Source of the DNA: an uncultured Clostridia bacterium
GTDB taxonomy: Bacteria > Bacillota > Clostridia > Christensenellales > Aristaeellaceae
Reading direction: 5' to 3'
DNA length: 64,000 nt
NCBI GenBank assembly: GCA_934630975.1
Contig: CAKTXH010000002.1
Location: 1 to 64,000 of the forward strand
The notes under the pieces are model-generated. The model did no database searches. It was not told the origin of the DNA and worked only from the letters and a program-made list of their open reading frames with translations. Positions within the stretch are counted from its first letter, which is position 1, and the number at the start of each line of letters is the position of its first letter. Made by a program: the position numbers and the translations under genes. Below are positions 42,835 to 51,048 of the stretch, in pieces.

Positions 42835-43434
42835 TTATTCCCTCTTTTCAATTCGTTTCAGCCAGTTGTCGTAAAAAACATCCACGTCCTGCACAATGGC
42901 CCGTTTGTTTTCCGCGCCGTCGTAAACGGCGAGCATCGCCAGCAGCGGCGCATAAAAAGCGATCGCTTCTCCCCGCGCATCGGCAAAGCCCATCGCCTCC
43001 AGCAAATCGCGCACATAGCCGAGCGGCCCGCCCGCCAGATACTGCTGATAGAGCGCCGCCATTTCTTCGCTGCGATACTGCTCAACGGTCAGCATCTTTC
43101 GAAACGGCGCGGCGAAGTCATCCTCCGCCCAATAGCGAAACTGCGCCTTGGCAAATGCGCACAGCGCCCGAGGCGTGGTAAGCTCATAGTCCTGCGGCAT
43201 ATCCTGCGCCGTTCCTTCCGGCACATCAAAATCGCGGGCGCGCTGCGCGTCCATCCGTTCCATTTCTTCAAGAATACTTTCAAAAATAGCCTGTTTATTG
43301 GCGTAATGGCGATACAGTGCGCCCTTTGTCAGCCCCAATTCACCGGCGATTTGGCTGACAGAAACGGCCTCATAGCCATTCTTGGCAAACAAGCGGAGCG
43401 AAACCAGCAAAATATTCTCCCGGGTATCCTTCAT
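42835..43434 (-). CDS. TetR family transcriptional regulator
   Basis: 199 residues from the ATG at 43432-43434 (GGAGGACGTAC ribosome site). The N-terminal helix-turn-helix reads VSQIAGELGLTKGALYRHYANK (about 22-43 as motif region), with the ligand-binding domain after residue 60. Two near-identical 16-bp operator-like repeats overlap its own promoter, so it very likely represses itself and the methyltransferase. The ligand is unknown. Confidence 0.92.
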   Translation of the reverse strand: MKDTRENILLVSLRLFAKNGYEAVSVSQIAGELGLTKGALYRHYANKQAIFESILEEMERMDAQRARDFDVPEGTAQDMPQDYELTTPRALCAFAKAQFRYWAEDDFAAPFRKMLTVEQYRSEEMAALYQQYLAGGPLGYVRDLLEAMGFADARGEAIAFYAPLLAMLAVYDGAENKRAIVQDVDVFYDNWLKRIEKRE

Positions 43435-43454
43435 GTACGTCCTCCACACAAAAA

Positions 43455-43502
43455 TAAACGATCGTTCACATTCATTATAGTAAACGACCGTTCACATGTC
43501 AA
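43455..43502 (-). promoter_or_regulatory. Consensus promoter with two TetR operator repeats
   Basis: Minus-strand TTGACA (43497-43502), 17-nt spacer, TATAAT (43474-43479). Two direct repeats, TAAACGATCGTTCACA (43455-43470) and TAAACGACCGTTCACA (43481-43496), lie 26 bp apart; one fills the spacer and one lies just past the -10. Each contains an AACG-n2-CGTT palindromic core. Confidence 0.9.
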
Positions 43503-43510
43503 GCCTTTTT

Positions 43511-43548
43511 GAAAAAGAAAGGCAGCCCCGCATCTCTGCGGAACTGCC
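43511..43548 (-). terminator. Terminator of the basic coiled-coil gene
   Basis: A 12-bp stem with mismatches (43521-43532 with 43537-43548) followed on the minus strand by TTTCTTTTTC. Confidence 0.8.
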
Positions 43549-43563
43549 ATCGTTATGGAAATA

Positions 43564-44025
43564 TTACGCGTTCAGCCCAGCCAGAACCTCATCCACGCTC
43601 TTGCCGCTCTGTTCGATAGCGGCCATCAGCGCATTGAGCTTCTTTTTTTCAGCCTTTTTCACTTCGCGGGCCTTCGCCAGCGCCGCCTTGCGCTTTTCGG
43701 CGCGCTCTTCCGGCGACAGTTTCTCAACCGGCGCTTTTTTCGGGCGATTCATCACGCTGACGATCTTTTCCCTCTTGGCCTGCGCCTTGAGCAGCGCTTC
43801 TTCGCTGCGCGCCAGCGCCGTCTTGCGCTCGGCAAGCTTCTCCTCCGTCTTGGCGACGAGCGCAACGCGCTCTTCGTTCAGCTTCGTCAGGCGCTCGATA
43901 TCCTGATTCACAGCGGCAAGACGCTCTTCATGCGTCGGGTACGGCTTACGCGCTTTCTTTTCGGTTTTCACAGCGGCTTTCGCCGGCTTTTTGGCCTTCC
44001 CGGAGCCTTTTACTCCACGCGGCAT
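43564..44025 (-). CDS. Lys/Ala-rich basic coiled-coil protein of unknown function
   Basis: 153 residues from the ATG at 44023-44025, which is spaced 8 nt from AAAGGAG (a nearer ATG is too close). The start MPRGVKGSGKAKKPAKAA is a basic tail, residues about 40-95 form a heptad-like coiled coil (IERLTKLNEERVALVAKTEE), and about 105-135 are Lys/Ala-rich helix (LSPEERAEKRKAALAKAREV). The tail and composition recall histone-H1-like or nucleoid proteins, but no known domain is recognised. Single-gene transcript. Confidence 0.65.
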   Translation of the reverse strand: MPRGVKGSGKAKKPAKAAVKTEKKARKPYPTHEERLAAVNQDIERLTKLNEERVALVAKTEEKLAERKTALARSEEALLKAQAKREKIVSVMNRPKKAPVEKLSPEERAEKRKAALAKAREVKKAEKKKLNALMAAIEQSGKSVDEVLAGLNA

Positions 44026-44074
44026 GGTCATCTCTCCTTTAGTTGTGATATGGAACGTATTTGTTTCTGTCTTT

Positions 44075-44102
44075 ATTATACACATCATAAAGCAAAAAAC
44101 AA
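44075..44102 (-). promoter_or_regulatory. Probable promoter of the basic coiled-coil gene
   Basis: Minus-strand TATAAT (44075-44080) with TTGTTT (44097-44102), 16-nt spacer. Confidence 0.5.
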
Positions 44103-44166
44103 TAGATGAATCCTATTTTCATATCATTCCGCGTGACTTTTTTTGAAAAAACATGGGCACATCCGT

Positions 44167-44604
44167 TTATGCGCCCTGTTCTTCCTTCTTGAGCGCTTCA
44201 TCCAGCGTGTGCCAGCCGAGCACAGCGCACTTCACGCGCGCGGGCATATGCGCCACGTCGCGCAGCGCGGAAGCCTCCTCCAGCTCGTCGATCTCCTCGT
44301 CCGTCGCCTCGCCCTTGATCATCCGCAGGAAGAGATCGCCCAGCTTGCGCGCCTCGTCCTCCTTCCGGCCGATGATCATGCCGAGCATGATATCCGCCGA
44401 GGCCTGCGAAATTGCGCAGCCGTCGCCGACGAACGCGCCGTCCTCAATCACGCCGTCCTTCACCTTGAGCTTGAGCCAGATATGGTCGCCGCAGCTCGGG
44501 TTTACGCCCTCCATCGTGATGTTCGCGTCGGGCAGATCGTGCTTGAATTCGGGGCGCAGGTTGTGCTCCGTCAGAATTTCGTTGTAAAAGCTTCTACGCT
44601 CCAT
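44167..44604 (-). CDS. sufU: Fe-S cluster assembly sulfur-transfer protein SufU
   Basis: 145 residues. The three zinc/sulfur cysteines C38 (NPSCGD), C63 (GDGCAIS) and C126 (VKCAVLGW) are conserved, with an Asp next to the second. The insertion between C63 and C126 (about 18 residues longer than in IscU) marks SufU. It accepts persulfide sulfur from SufS. The last gene of sufCBDSU; it overlaps sufS by 11 bp. Confidence 0.95.
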   Translation of the reverse strand: MERRSFYNEILTEHNLRPEFKHDLPDANITMEGVNPSCGDHIWLKLKVKDGVIEDGAFVGDGCAISQASADIMLGMIIGRKEDEARKLGDLFLRMIKGEATDEEIDELEEASALRDVAHMPARVKCAVLGWHTLDEALKKEEQGA

Positions 44605-45817
44605 AGCCCATTTTCCTCCTCACGTCGGCGATGGACGCAACCAGCGCGTCCGCCTCCTCCGGCGTATTATAAAACATGAAGCTCGCGCGCGTCGTCGCGG
44701 GCAGGCCCAGATGCATAATCAGCGGCTGGGCGCAGTGATGGCCCGCGCGCACCGCGATGCCGTCCGCCGCCAGAATCTCGCTCACGTCGTGCGGGTGCAC
44801 TCCGTCGATGACAAAGGAGACAATGCCCGTGTGGTTTTCGGGGTCGGCGCTGCCCAGCACGCGGACATGATCCACGCGCTTCAGCCCGTCCATCACGCGG
44901 CGAACCAGCAGATTCTCCTGCTTCTGCATCGCGTCAAAGCCGATTTTCTGGATGTACTCGATGGCCGCGGCCAACCCGACCGCACCCGCCGCGTTGACCG
45001 TGCCCGCCTCAAACTTGTGCGGCAGTTCGGCAAAGACCGCGCCCTCGCGCGTGACGGATTCGATCATCTCGCCGCCGGTCAGGAACGGCGGCATCTTGTC
45101 CAGCAGGTCTTCTTTGCCGTAGAGCACGCCGATACCCATCGGCCCCATCAGCTTGTGGCCGGAAAACGCGACAAAATCCGCATCCAGCGCCTGCACATCC
45201 AGCGGCATGTGGGGCGCGCTCTGCGCCGCATCCAGCACGGCAGCCGCGCCGACGGCATGCGCCCGGTCGATGATCTTCTTCACCGGGTTGACGCAGCCGA
45301 GCACGTTGGAAACGTGGCCGATGGCGACCAGCTTCGTCTTTTCGCCGATAGTCTGCTCAATCGTTTCGTCGGTCAGCGTGCCGTCCGGCTCGCAATCCAT
45401 ATAGCGCAGGATCGCGCCGGTCTGGCTGGCGACCATCTGCCACGGAAGCATGTTGCTGTGGTGCTCCATGATGGAAACGACGATTTCGTCGCCCGCCTTC
45501 ACGTGATGCAGCGCATAGCTGTATGCCACGAGGTTCAGGCTCTCCGTCGTGTTGCGCGTGAAGATGACGCAGCGCTCGCTCGGCGCATGGATGAACCGCT
45601 GCACCGTCTTGCGCGCATCCTCGTACATGGCCGTCGCCTTGAGACTCAGCGGATAAAAGCCGCGCAGCGGGTTCGCGTTGGCCTGCTCGTAAAACGCCTT
45701 GACCGCCTCGATCACGCAGGCCGGGCGCTGCGCCGTCGCCGCGTTATCCAGATACATCACCGGGTCGCTTTGCAGCAGCGGAAAGTCCCTGCGCCACGGG
45801 TTAATCGTCTTGTCCAT
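44594..45817 (-). CDS. sufS: Cysteine desulfurase SufS
   Basis: 407 residues, the usual length. The PLP lysine is K222 in FSGHKLMGP and the active-site cysteine C362 in RAGHHCAQPLM-like context (the sequence reads HHCAQPL). The start LDNAATAQRP and the EHHSNMLPW motif place it in the SufS (group II) class, unlike the NifS-type desulfurase at 7.3-8.5 kb. It passes sulfur to SufU. It overlaps sufD by 17 bp. Confidence 0.96.
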   Translation of the reverse strand: MDKTINPWRRDFPLLQSDPVMYLDNAATAQRPACVIEAVKAFYEQANANPLRGFYPLSLKATAMYEDARKTVQRFIHAPSERCVIFTRNTTESLNLVAYSYALHHVKAGDEIVVSIMEHHSNMLPWQMVASQTGAILRYMDCEPDGTLTDETIEQTIGEKTKLVAIGHVSNVLGCVNPVKKIIDRAHAVGAAAVLDAAQSAPHMPLDVQALDADFVAFSGHKLMGPMGIGVLYGKEDLLDKMPPFLTGGEMIESVTREGAVFAELPHKFEAGTVNAAGAVGLAAAIEYIQKIGFDAMQKQENLLVRRVMDGLKRVDHVRVLGSADPENHTGIVSFVIDGVHPHDVSEILAADGIAVRAGHHCAQPLIMHLGLPATTRASFMFYNTPEEADALVASIADVRRKMGYGA

Positions 45818-46853
45818 CGTTCATCACCGTTTTCAGCAGATTCTCGGTTTCCTCGCGGGATTGCGCATCCGGGATGCGGCGGCAGATTCTTTCCAGCTTG
45901 GCGCGCGTCATCACGCGCTCGGCCGTCTTTTCATCCATGCCGCGGGAAGCGAAGTAGAACAGCGTATCGTCGTCCAGTGCGCCGATGGTCGCGCCGTGGT
46001 TGCCCTCGACGTTCTCCTCCGCGCAGAGAATCAGCGGGATTGTCTTGTTCACCACGTCGTCGCCCAGCAGCAGAACCTGCTCCGTCTCCTGCCCCTTCGA
46101 GCCGGAAGAGCCGTTTTTGAAATCAATCGTGCCGCGGAAAATCTTCTGCGCGCGGTCGTTCAGGCTGCCGTCCGCCTCGATGACGCTATTCGTCTTTTTG
46201 CCGATGTGGTTGACGATCAGGTTGATATCCACCTTTTGATCCTCGGCGGCCAGATAGCCCATCGTGCTTTCAAACTTCGAACCGTCGCCGATCAGATCGA
46301 CGCGCGCGCCGTCCACCGCGATATGCTCGCCGACAATCAGCTGCACCAGTTCGATGGAGGCGTTCTCCTCGCACAGGCCGCCGACGTCGTTGATCAGCGT
46401 GTGCCCCGCGCCCTCAAAGAGGAGCTGGACGAGGCAGATTTTCGCGTTTTTTTTCGCGTACAGCTTGGTTTGCAGCGCCGTCGCGCCGTCGCCCGTCGGC
46501 ACAATCTGCTCGACGACGGTTACGCTCTGCCCTTCTTCGGCCTGCACACGCACCGCGCCGCCGGATTGCTGCGCGCCTTCCGCCGCCGCCACACGCAGGC
46601 GGATCGGCTCGCTCTGCGCGCCCGCGATGGTCGTCACAGGCAGGTTCGCCATTGCGCTTTCAAGCTGCTCGCCCGCGCCGGTGCGAATCGCGGCGAACCG
46701 TTGCTCGTCCGCTTCGCCGGGCTGCACGTTTTCCGCCAGCATCACGCAGGGCTTGGTTTCCTCCTGCCAGCGGATATGCGTTTCATTGAGTTTCAGCCAG
46801 TACCACGTCTTGCTCGGCAGCCGGTTGATGGCCATGAATTCCTGTTCATTCAT
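45801..46853 (-). CDS. sufD: SUF scaffold subunit SufD
   Basis: 350 residues, short for SufD (often 400-430). The C-terminal SufBD beta-helix domain is clear, with IDFKNGSSGSKGQETEQVLLL-type repeats (given as a region at about 238-260), NHGATIGALDDDTLFYFASRGM and the final Arg-rich helix. The N-terminal part is shortened and little conserved. SufD pairs with SufB and SufC in the scaffold that builds [4Fe-4S] clusters. A GGAGGGGACAG ribosome site supports the start. Confidence 0.9.
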   Translation of the reverse strand: MNEQEFMAINRLPSKTWYWLKLNETHIRWQEETKPCVMLAENVQPGEADEQRFAAIRTGAGEQLESAMANLPVTTIAGAQSEPIRLRVAAAEGAQQSGGAVRVQAEEGQSVTVVEQIVPTGDGATALQTKLYAKKNAKICLVQLLFEGAGHTLINDVGGLCEENASIELVQLIVGEHIAVDGARVDLIGDGSKFESTMGYLAAEDQKVDINLIVNHIGKKTNSVIEADGSLNDRAQKIFRGTIDFKNGSSGSKGQETEQVLLLGDDVVNKTIPLILCAEENVEGNHGATIGALDDDTLFYFASRGMDEKTAERVMTRAKLERICRRIPDAQSREETENLLKTVMNDGQDD

Positions 46854-46867
46854 CTTCTGTCCCCTCC

Positions 46868-48277
46868 TCAGCCGATGCTGCCCTTCATCTCAAGGCGAAT
46901 CAGGTTGTTCATTTCCACGGCGTATTCAAGCGGCAGTTCCTTGGAAACATTATCCGCAAAACCGCTGACGATATACGCGCGCGCATCCTCTTCGCTCATG
47001 CCGCGGCTCATCAGGTAGAACACGGCCTCGTCGCTGATGGAGCCGATCTGCGCTTCGTGGCCGACGTTCGCGTCCTTCGTGCGGATATCCATCGCCGGGA
47101 TGGTGTCCGAGCGGGAGACGGAATCCAGCATCAGGGACTGGCAGGACACGGAGGACTTGGCGTTCTTCGCGTTTTTGCCCACCACCACGCTGGAGCGGAA
47201 CGTGCTGATGCCTCCGTCCTTGGAAATGGAGCGGGTGTTGATATAGGAACTGGTATCGGGCGCGTTATGCACAACCTTCGCGCCGGTATCGAGGTTCTGC
47301 CCCTTGCCCGCGAAGGTGATACCCGTGAACTCCATGCGCGAGCCGCGCCCGTTCAAAATGCTCATCGGGTACAGATAGGAAACATGCGAACCGAACGAGC
47401 CGGAAACCCACTCGATCACGCCGCCCTCATCGACCGTCGCGCGCTTGGTGTTGAGGTTATACATGTTCTTCGACCAGTTTTCGATGGTCGAATAGCGCAG
47501 CCGCGCGTTCTTGCCGACAAACAGCTCTACGCAGCCCGCATGCAGGTTTGCAACATTATATTTCGGAGCGGAGCAGCCCTCGATGAAGTGCAGATCCGCG
47601 CCCTCGTCCACGATGATCAACGTATGCTCAAACTGACCCGCGCCCGGCGCGTTGAGGCGGAAATAGCTTTGCAGCGGGATTTCCACCTTCACGCCCTTGG
47701 GCACATACACAAACGAGCCGCCCGACCAGACCGCGCCGTGCAGCGCGGCAAACTTGTGATCCGTGGGCTTGACCAGCTTCATGAAATGCTTGCGCACCAT
47801 GTCGGCATACGGGCCGGTCAGCGCGCTTTCCATATCGGTATAAACGACGCCCTGCGCGGCGACTTCCTCGCGCACGTTGTGGTAAACCAGCTCGGAGTCG
47901 TACTGCGCGCCGACGCCTGCCAGCGATTTGCGTTCCGCCTGCGGGATGCCCAGCCGCTCAAACGTATTCTTGATATCTTCCGGCACGTCGCTCCACTTGG
48001 CCTTCATGCCGGTGTTCGGGCGGACATAGGTGACGATGTTATCCATGTTCAGCCCTTCGATGGAAGGGCCCCAGTCCGGCACGCGCATATTCTGATAGAT
48101 TTGCAGCGATTGCAGGCGGAAAAGCTGCATCCACGCGGGATCATGCTTTTCTTTTGAAATCTGCTGAACGATTTCCGGGGTCAGGCCCGCGCTGAGCTTG
48201 AACGCGTCCTTTTCGTCGTCCCTGAAATCGTAGATGCTGCGATCAACGTCCTCGACGTAGGTTTTTTCTTCGTTCAT
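46868..48277 (-). CDS. sufB: SUF scaffold subunit SufB
   Basis: 469 residues from the ATG at 48275-48277 (GAGGGAAAG ribosome site). The family core is seen in GVGAQYDSELVYHN, LHGAVWSGGSFVYVPKGV, FIEGCSAPKYN and the C-terminal VGHEAQIGSISDEAVFYLMSRG. SufB is the Fe-S-binding scaffold of the SufBC2D complex. Length and motifs are normal. Confidence 0.96.
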   Translation of the reverse strand: MNEEKTYVEDVDRSIYDFRDDEKDAFKLSAGLTPEIVQQISKEKHDPAWMQLFRLQSLQIYQNMRVPDWGPSIEGLNMDNIVTYVRPNTGMKAKWSDVPEDIKNTFERLGIPQAERKSLAGVGAQYDSELVYHNVREEVAAQGVVYTDMESALTGPYADMVRKHFMKLVKPTDHKFAALHGAVWSGGSFVYVPKGVKVEIPLQSYFRLNAPGAGQFEHTLIIVDEGADLHFIEGCSAPKYNVANLHAGCVELFVGKNARLRYSTIENWSKNMYNLNTKRATVDEGGVIEWVSGSFGSHVSYLYPMSILNGRGSRMEFTGITFAGKGQNLDTGAKVVHNAPDTSSYINTRSISKDGGISTFRSSVVVGKNAKNAKSSVSCQSLMLDSVSRSDTIPAMDIRTKDANVGHEAQIGSISDEAVFYLMSRGMSEEDARAYIVSGFADNVSKELPLEYAVEMNNLIRLEMKGSIG

Positions 48278-48293
48278 GGGTCTTTCCCTCTTC

Positions 48294-49040
48294 TCAGCGC
48301 TGCTCGTATTCGGCAAAGCCGCTCTCGTTGATTTCCTCCACCAGCGACGCGTCGCCGTTCTTGATGATGCTGCCCTCCACCATCACGTGGGTCGCATCCA
48401 CATGCAGCGATTCGAGAATCTTGGTGCTGTGGGTGATGATCAGCAGGCTGCCCTTGCAATCCTCCTGATATTTGCGGATGCCGGCGGAAACCGTGCGCAC
48501 CGCGTCCACGTCCAGGCCGCTGTCCGTCTCATCCAGAATGGCCAGCGCGGGCTTGAGCATCAGCAGCTGAAGGATTTCCGCCTTCTTCTTTTCGCCGCCG
48601 GAGAAGCCGACGTTCAGGTCGCGCTCCGCGTAAGAAGGATCCATATCCAGCAGCTCCATCGCGCGCTCCAGCTCCTTTTTGAAGCTCCACAGGCGCAGGC
48701 GGCTGCCAGTTTGCAGTTCCACCGCGTTGCGGATGAACGCGCCCAGCGTCACGCCCGGCACCTCCAGCGGCGCCTGGAAGGAAAGGAACATGCCCATCTT
48801 CGCGCGCTCGTTGGCGGCGGCATGGGTGATATCCTGCCCCTTGAACAGAATCTGCCCTTCGGTCACATGGTAGCGCGGGCTGCCCATCAGCGTGTAGCCC
48901 AGCGTGGATTTGCCCGTGCCGTTCGGCCCCATGAGCACATGGGTCTCGCCCGTGCCGATTTCCAGATTGACGCGATCCAGAATCGGCTTATCTTCAACGC
49001 TTACGCTCAGCCCTTTTACGGCCAGAAGCTCTTTTTCCAT
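48294..49040 (-). CDS. sufC: SUF system ATPase SufC
   Basis: 248 residues from the ATG at 49038-49040 (AAGGGG ribosome site at 9 nt). Walker A GPNGTGKST (38-46), the signature FSGGEKKK and Walker B ALAILDETDSGLD are typical of SufC, including the glycine-rich DSGLD that is specific to this ABC ATPase. It drives conformational change in SufBD. First gene of the operon, about 110 nt after a consensus promoter. Confidence 0.96.
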   Translation of the reverse strand: MEKELLAVKGLSVSVEDKPILDRVNLEIGTGETHVLMGPNGTGKSTLGYTLMGSPRYHVTEGQILFKGQDITHAAANERAKMGMFLSFQAPLEVPGVTLGAFIRNAVELQTGSRLRLWSFKKELERAMELLDMDPSYAERDLNVGFSGGEKKKAEILQLLMLKPALAILDETDSGLDVDAVRTVSAGIRKYQEDCKGSLLIITHSTKILESLHVDATHVMVEGSIIKNGDASLVEEINESGFAEYEQR

Positions 49041-49068
49041 TGCATGACACCCCTTCATACTGTAAAAC

Positions 49069-49141
49069 CCCGCAATTCCCAGCGGGATATTAGGATATAA
49101 AGCCGAATTGACGGGGCGGAAAGCAAAGTTTGCCCCGCCCC
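49069..49141 (-). promoter_or_regulatory. Structured 5' leader of the suf operon
   Basis: The roughly 110-nt leader holds a 7-bp GC hairpin (49113-49119 with 49135-49141) and then a CCCGC/GCGGG hairpin (49069-49073 with 49082-49086) followed by GTTTT, a weak terminator shape. This could be an attenuator. No known riboswitch was recognised. Confidence 0.4.
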
Positions 49142-49155
49142 TCTCGAACAGCCGA

Positions 49156-49184
49156 ATTATACGCCTATCCGCTTTTTCTGTCAA
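49156..49184 (-). promoter_or_regulatory. Consensus promoter of the sufCBDSU operon
   Basis: Minus-strand TTGACA (49179-49184), 17-nt spacer, TATAAT (49156-49161): a perfect sigma-A match. Confidence 0.92.
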
Positions 49185-49203
49185 GGCCTGTTTTTTCGCG
49201 CGG

Positions 49204-50919
49204 TCAATCGTTTTTCCGCGCGTCAATCGCCGCCCGCACGGCGCAGGCCAGTTTGCCCGGCTCGACCGGCTTGCCCAGATAGCCGTCCATGCCCGCTTCA
49301 AAGATCCGCTCGCGCACATCGTCGAACGAATTCGCCGTCATCGCGATGATCGGGATATCCGCCGCGTCCGCCCGGCTGTCGGCGCGAATGGCGCGCGCCG
49401 CTTCGCATCCGTCCATCACCGGCATCTGCATATCCATCAAAATCGCGTCATATGTACCCGCGCTCGAAGCTTCAAACTGCCGAAGCGCCTGCAAACCGTC
49501 CGCCGCCCGGTCGCAGGCCGCGCCTTCGTTCATCAGCAGCCGCTGAATGATTTCCGCGTTCATGTCTCCGTCCTCGGCCAGCAGGATGCGAACGCCTTCC
49601 AGCCGCTTTGCGCCGTCGTTTATCGCCGGACGCGCACAAGCGCCCAAATCGACGGGCCTGCGTTCCTCCTGCTCGTTTTCCAGCACCGCCATCACCTTTT
49701 GCACCTGCGTCTGAATCTGCCGGGCGAACCGCTTCACGTCCTCCCCGTCTTTCGTCTTGTTCATCAAAATCGTCAAACCGAGCACGGCGTTGAGCGGCGT
49801 TCGTATGCCCCGGCTGACGCTGCGGATCAGCCGGCTTCGCTTATCCTGCTCGCTCACCACCTGCTCGTGCAGACTCTCCGCCCGCCGGACGGATTCGCGA
49901 AGCGCCGCGTTGACGCTTTCCAGCTCGCGGTTCGCCTTCTCCTGCGCCAGCTCGTTCTGCCGCGCGTATTCCGCCTTGTGGTTCGCGTCGATCATCTTGT
50001 GCACGCTCGCATCCAGCAAAGCGGCCACAGCCGCCAGCATCACCCCGGTGATGGCGACAATGCGCGCAATCAGCACCGTGTAATCCTTCATCACGTTCTG
50101 CACCAGCGAACACGCCGCCTCGCAGACCACCATATACGGCGTATCCGCAATGGGATGATAGGCCAGATATACCCGCTCTTTCTCCGTCCTGAGCGTTCTG
50201 CATCCGGCCAGCCCCGCGCCGATATCGTCCTTTGCCCTCTCCTTATCCGCGCCGGTATAGCGCAGAAAGATGTCGTTTTTATTCCATACGTCGTCTGCGG
50301 CGTAGACCACGCGCCCGCTCTGTTCCACAATGCAGACGTTCGCCTGCCCGTTATAGGCGTAAAAGGAGAGCGCGCCGTTGATGCTGCCCGGCGTATAGGC
50401 CAGCGCGATTGCGTCGTACTGCCCGCCCTCCACCTCAAACGGATCAATCGGTTTCACAACAAAAAAGGCCTCGTCGCCGTTCCAACGCCGATAGCCGGAA
50501 AGCGTCTTCCCCGTTTGCAGCTTTTTGCTGTTTTCCTGATCCAGCGCATGCCAGCCGCTTTGCCCGCTCAGGCTGATATAATGCCCGTCCATCGCCACAA
50601 AAAGGATATCGAGCACACTCTGCCCATCCAGCGCCATCAGGAAGCGGCTGTCCATATTCAAATCAATCGTCCGATGGCCGTCCGCGAACAGATAGCGCTC
50701 CATCGCCTTGGCCAGATAAGCCGACGTGTTGAGCCGCGTGATATACGGCTTTTCGAGCTGCTCCATGATGGCTTCCATGTCCTGCTTGCAGCTTTCGTCG
50801 ATGTATTCCTTCGCCGCGCGCAGGCCATACACCAGAAAACCGACGATGCACAGAAAAATCATCGCGCATGCCGCGGTCGCGGCGCCCATCAGACGTTTGA
50901 TTCTTCTTCTGTTTTTCAT
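49204..50919 (-). CDS. Degenerate hybrid sensor protein: extracellular sensor, HisKA remnant without His, no ATPase, intact receiver
   Basis: 571 residues from ATG 50917-50919. A first membrane segment (about 10-33) and a second (about 275-297) enclose a Cache-like extracellular domain. A cytoplasmic coiled coil (about 300-355) leads to a HisKA-like helix reading SRGIRTPLNAVLG, where the usual SHDIRTP has lost its histidine (R370). The HATPase_c domain is missing: after about 60 residues the receiver domain begins (about 437-560). The receiver keeps its acidic pair, phospho-Asp (about 495, MDMQMPVMDG), Thr and Lys (LGKP). It therefore cannot phosphorylate itself but could receive phosphate from another kinase or Hpt. 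It is divergent from the choloylglycine hydrolase gene. Confidence 0.82.
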   Translation of the reverse strand: MKNRRRIKRLMGAATAACAMIFLCIVGFLVYGLRAAKEYIDESCKQDMEAIMEQLEKPYITRLNTSAYLAKAMERYLFADGHRTIDLNMDSRFLMALDGQSVLDILFVAMDGHYISLSGQSGWHALDQENSKKLQTGKTLSGYRRWNGDEAFFVVKPIDPFEVEGGQYDAIALAYTPGSINGALSFYAYNGQANVCIVEQSGRVVYAADDVWNKNDIFLRYTGADKERAKDDIGAGLAGCRTLRTEKERVYLAYHPIADTPYMVVCEAACSLVQNVMKDYTVLIARIVAITGVMLAAVAALLDASVHKMIDANHKAEYARQNELAQEKANRELESVNAALRESVRRAESLHEQVVSEQDKRSRLIRSVSRGIRTPLNAVLGLTILMNKTKDGEDVKRFARQIQTQVQKVMAVLENEQEERRPVDLGACARPAINDGAKRLEGVRILLAEDGDMNAEIIQRLLMNEGAACDRAADGLQALRQFEASSAGTYDAILMDMQMPVMDGCEAARAIRADSRADAADIPIIAMTANSFDDVRERIFEAGMDGYLGKPVEPGKLACAVRAAIDARKND

Positions 50920-51008
50920 GGTCGATAAGCACTCCTTTTTGCTCTGCCGATTTTGCAACGGACTGACCCGCTTTAATGGTTTATTCTATGTTTGATTCCC
51001 GCGTGATA

Positions 51009-51017
51009 TGATATAAT
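51009..51017 (+). promoter_or_regulatory. Extended -10 promoter of the choloylglycine hydrolase gene
   Basis: TGATATAAT on the plus strand, 31 bp before the ATG, in the 130-bp gap shared with the divergent sensor gene. Confidence 0.5.
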
Positions 51018-51048
51018 AAATGTGGTTTTTTTGAAGGAGGCGACGTTT

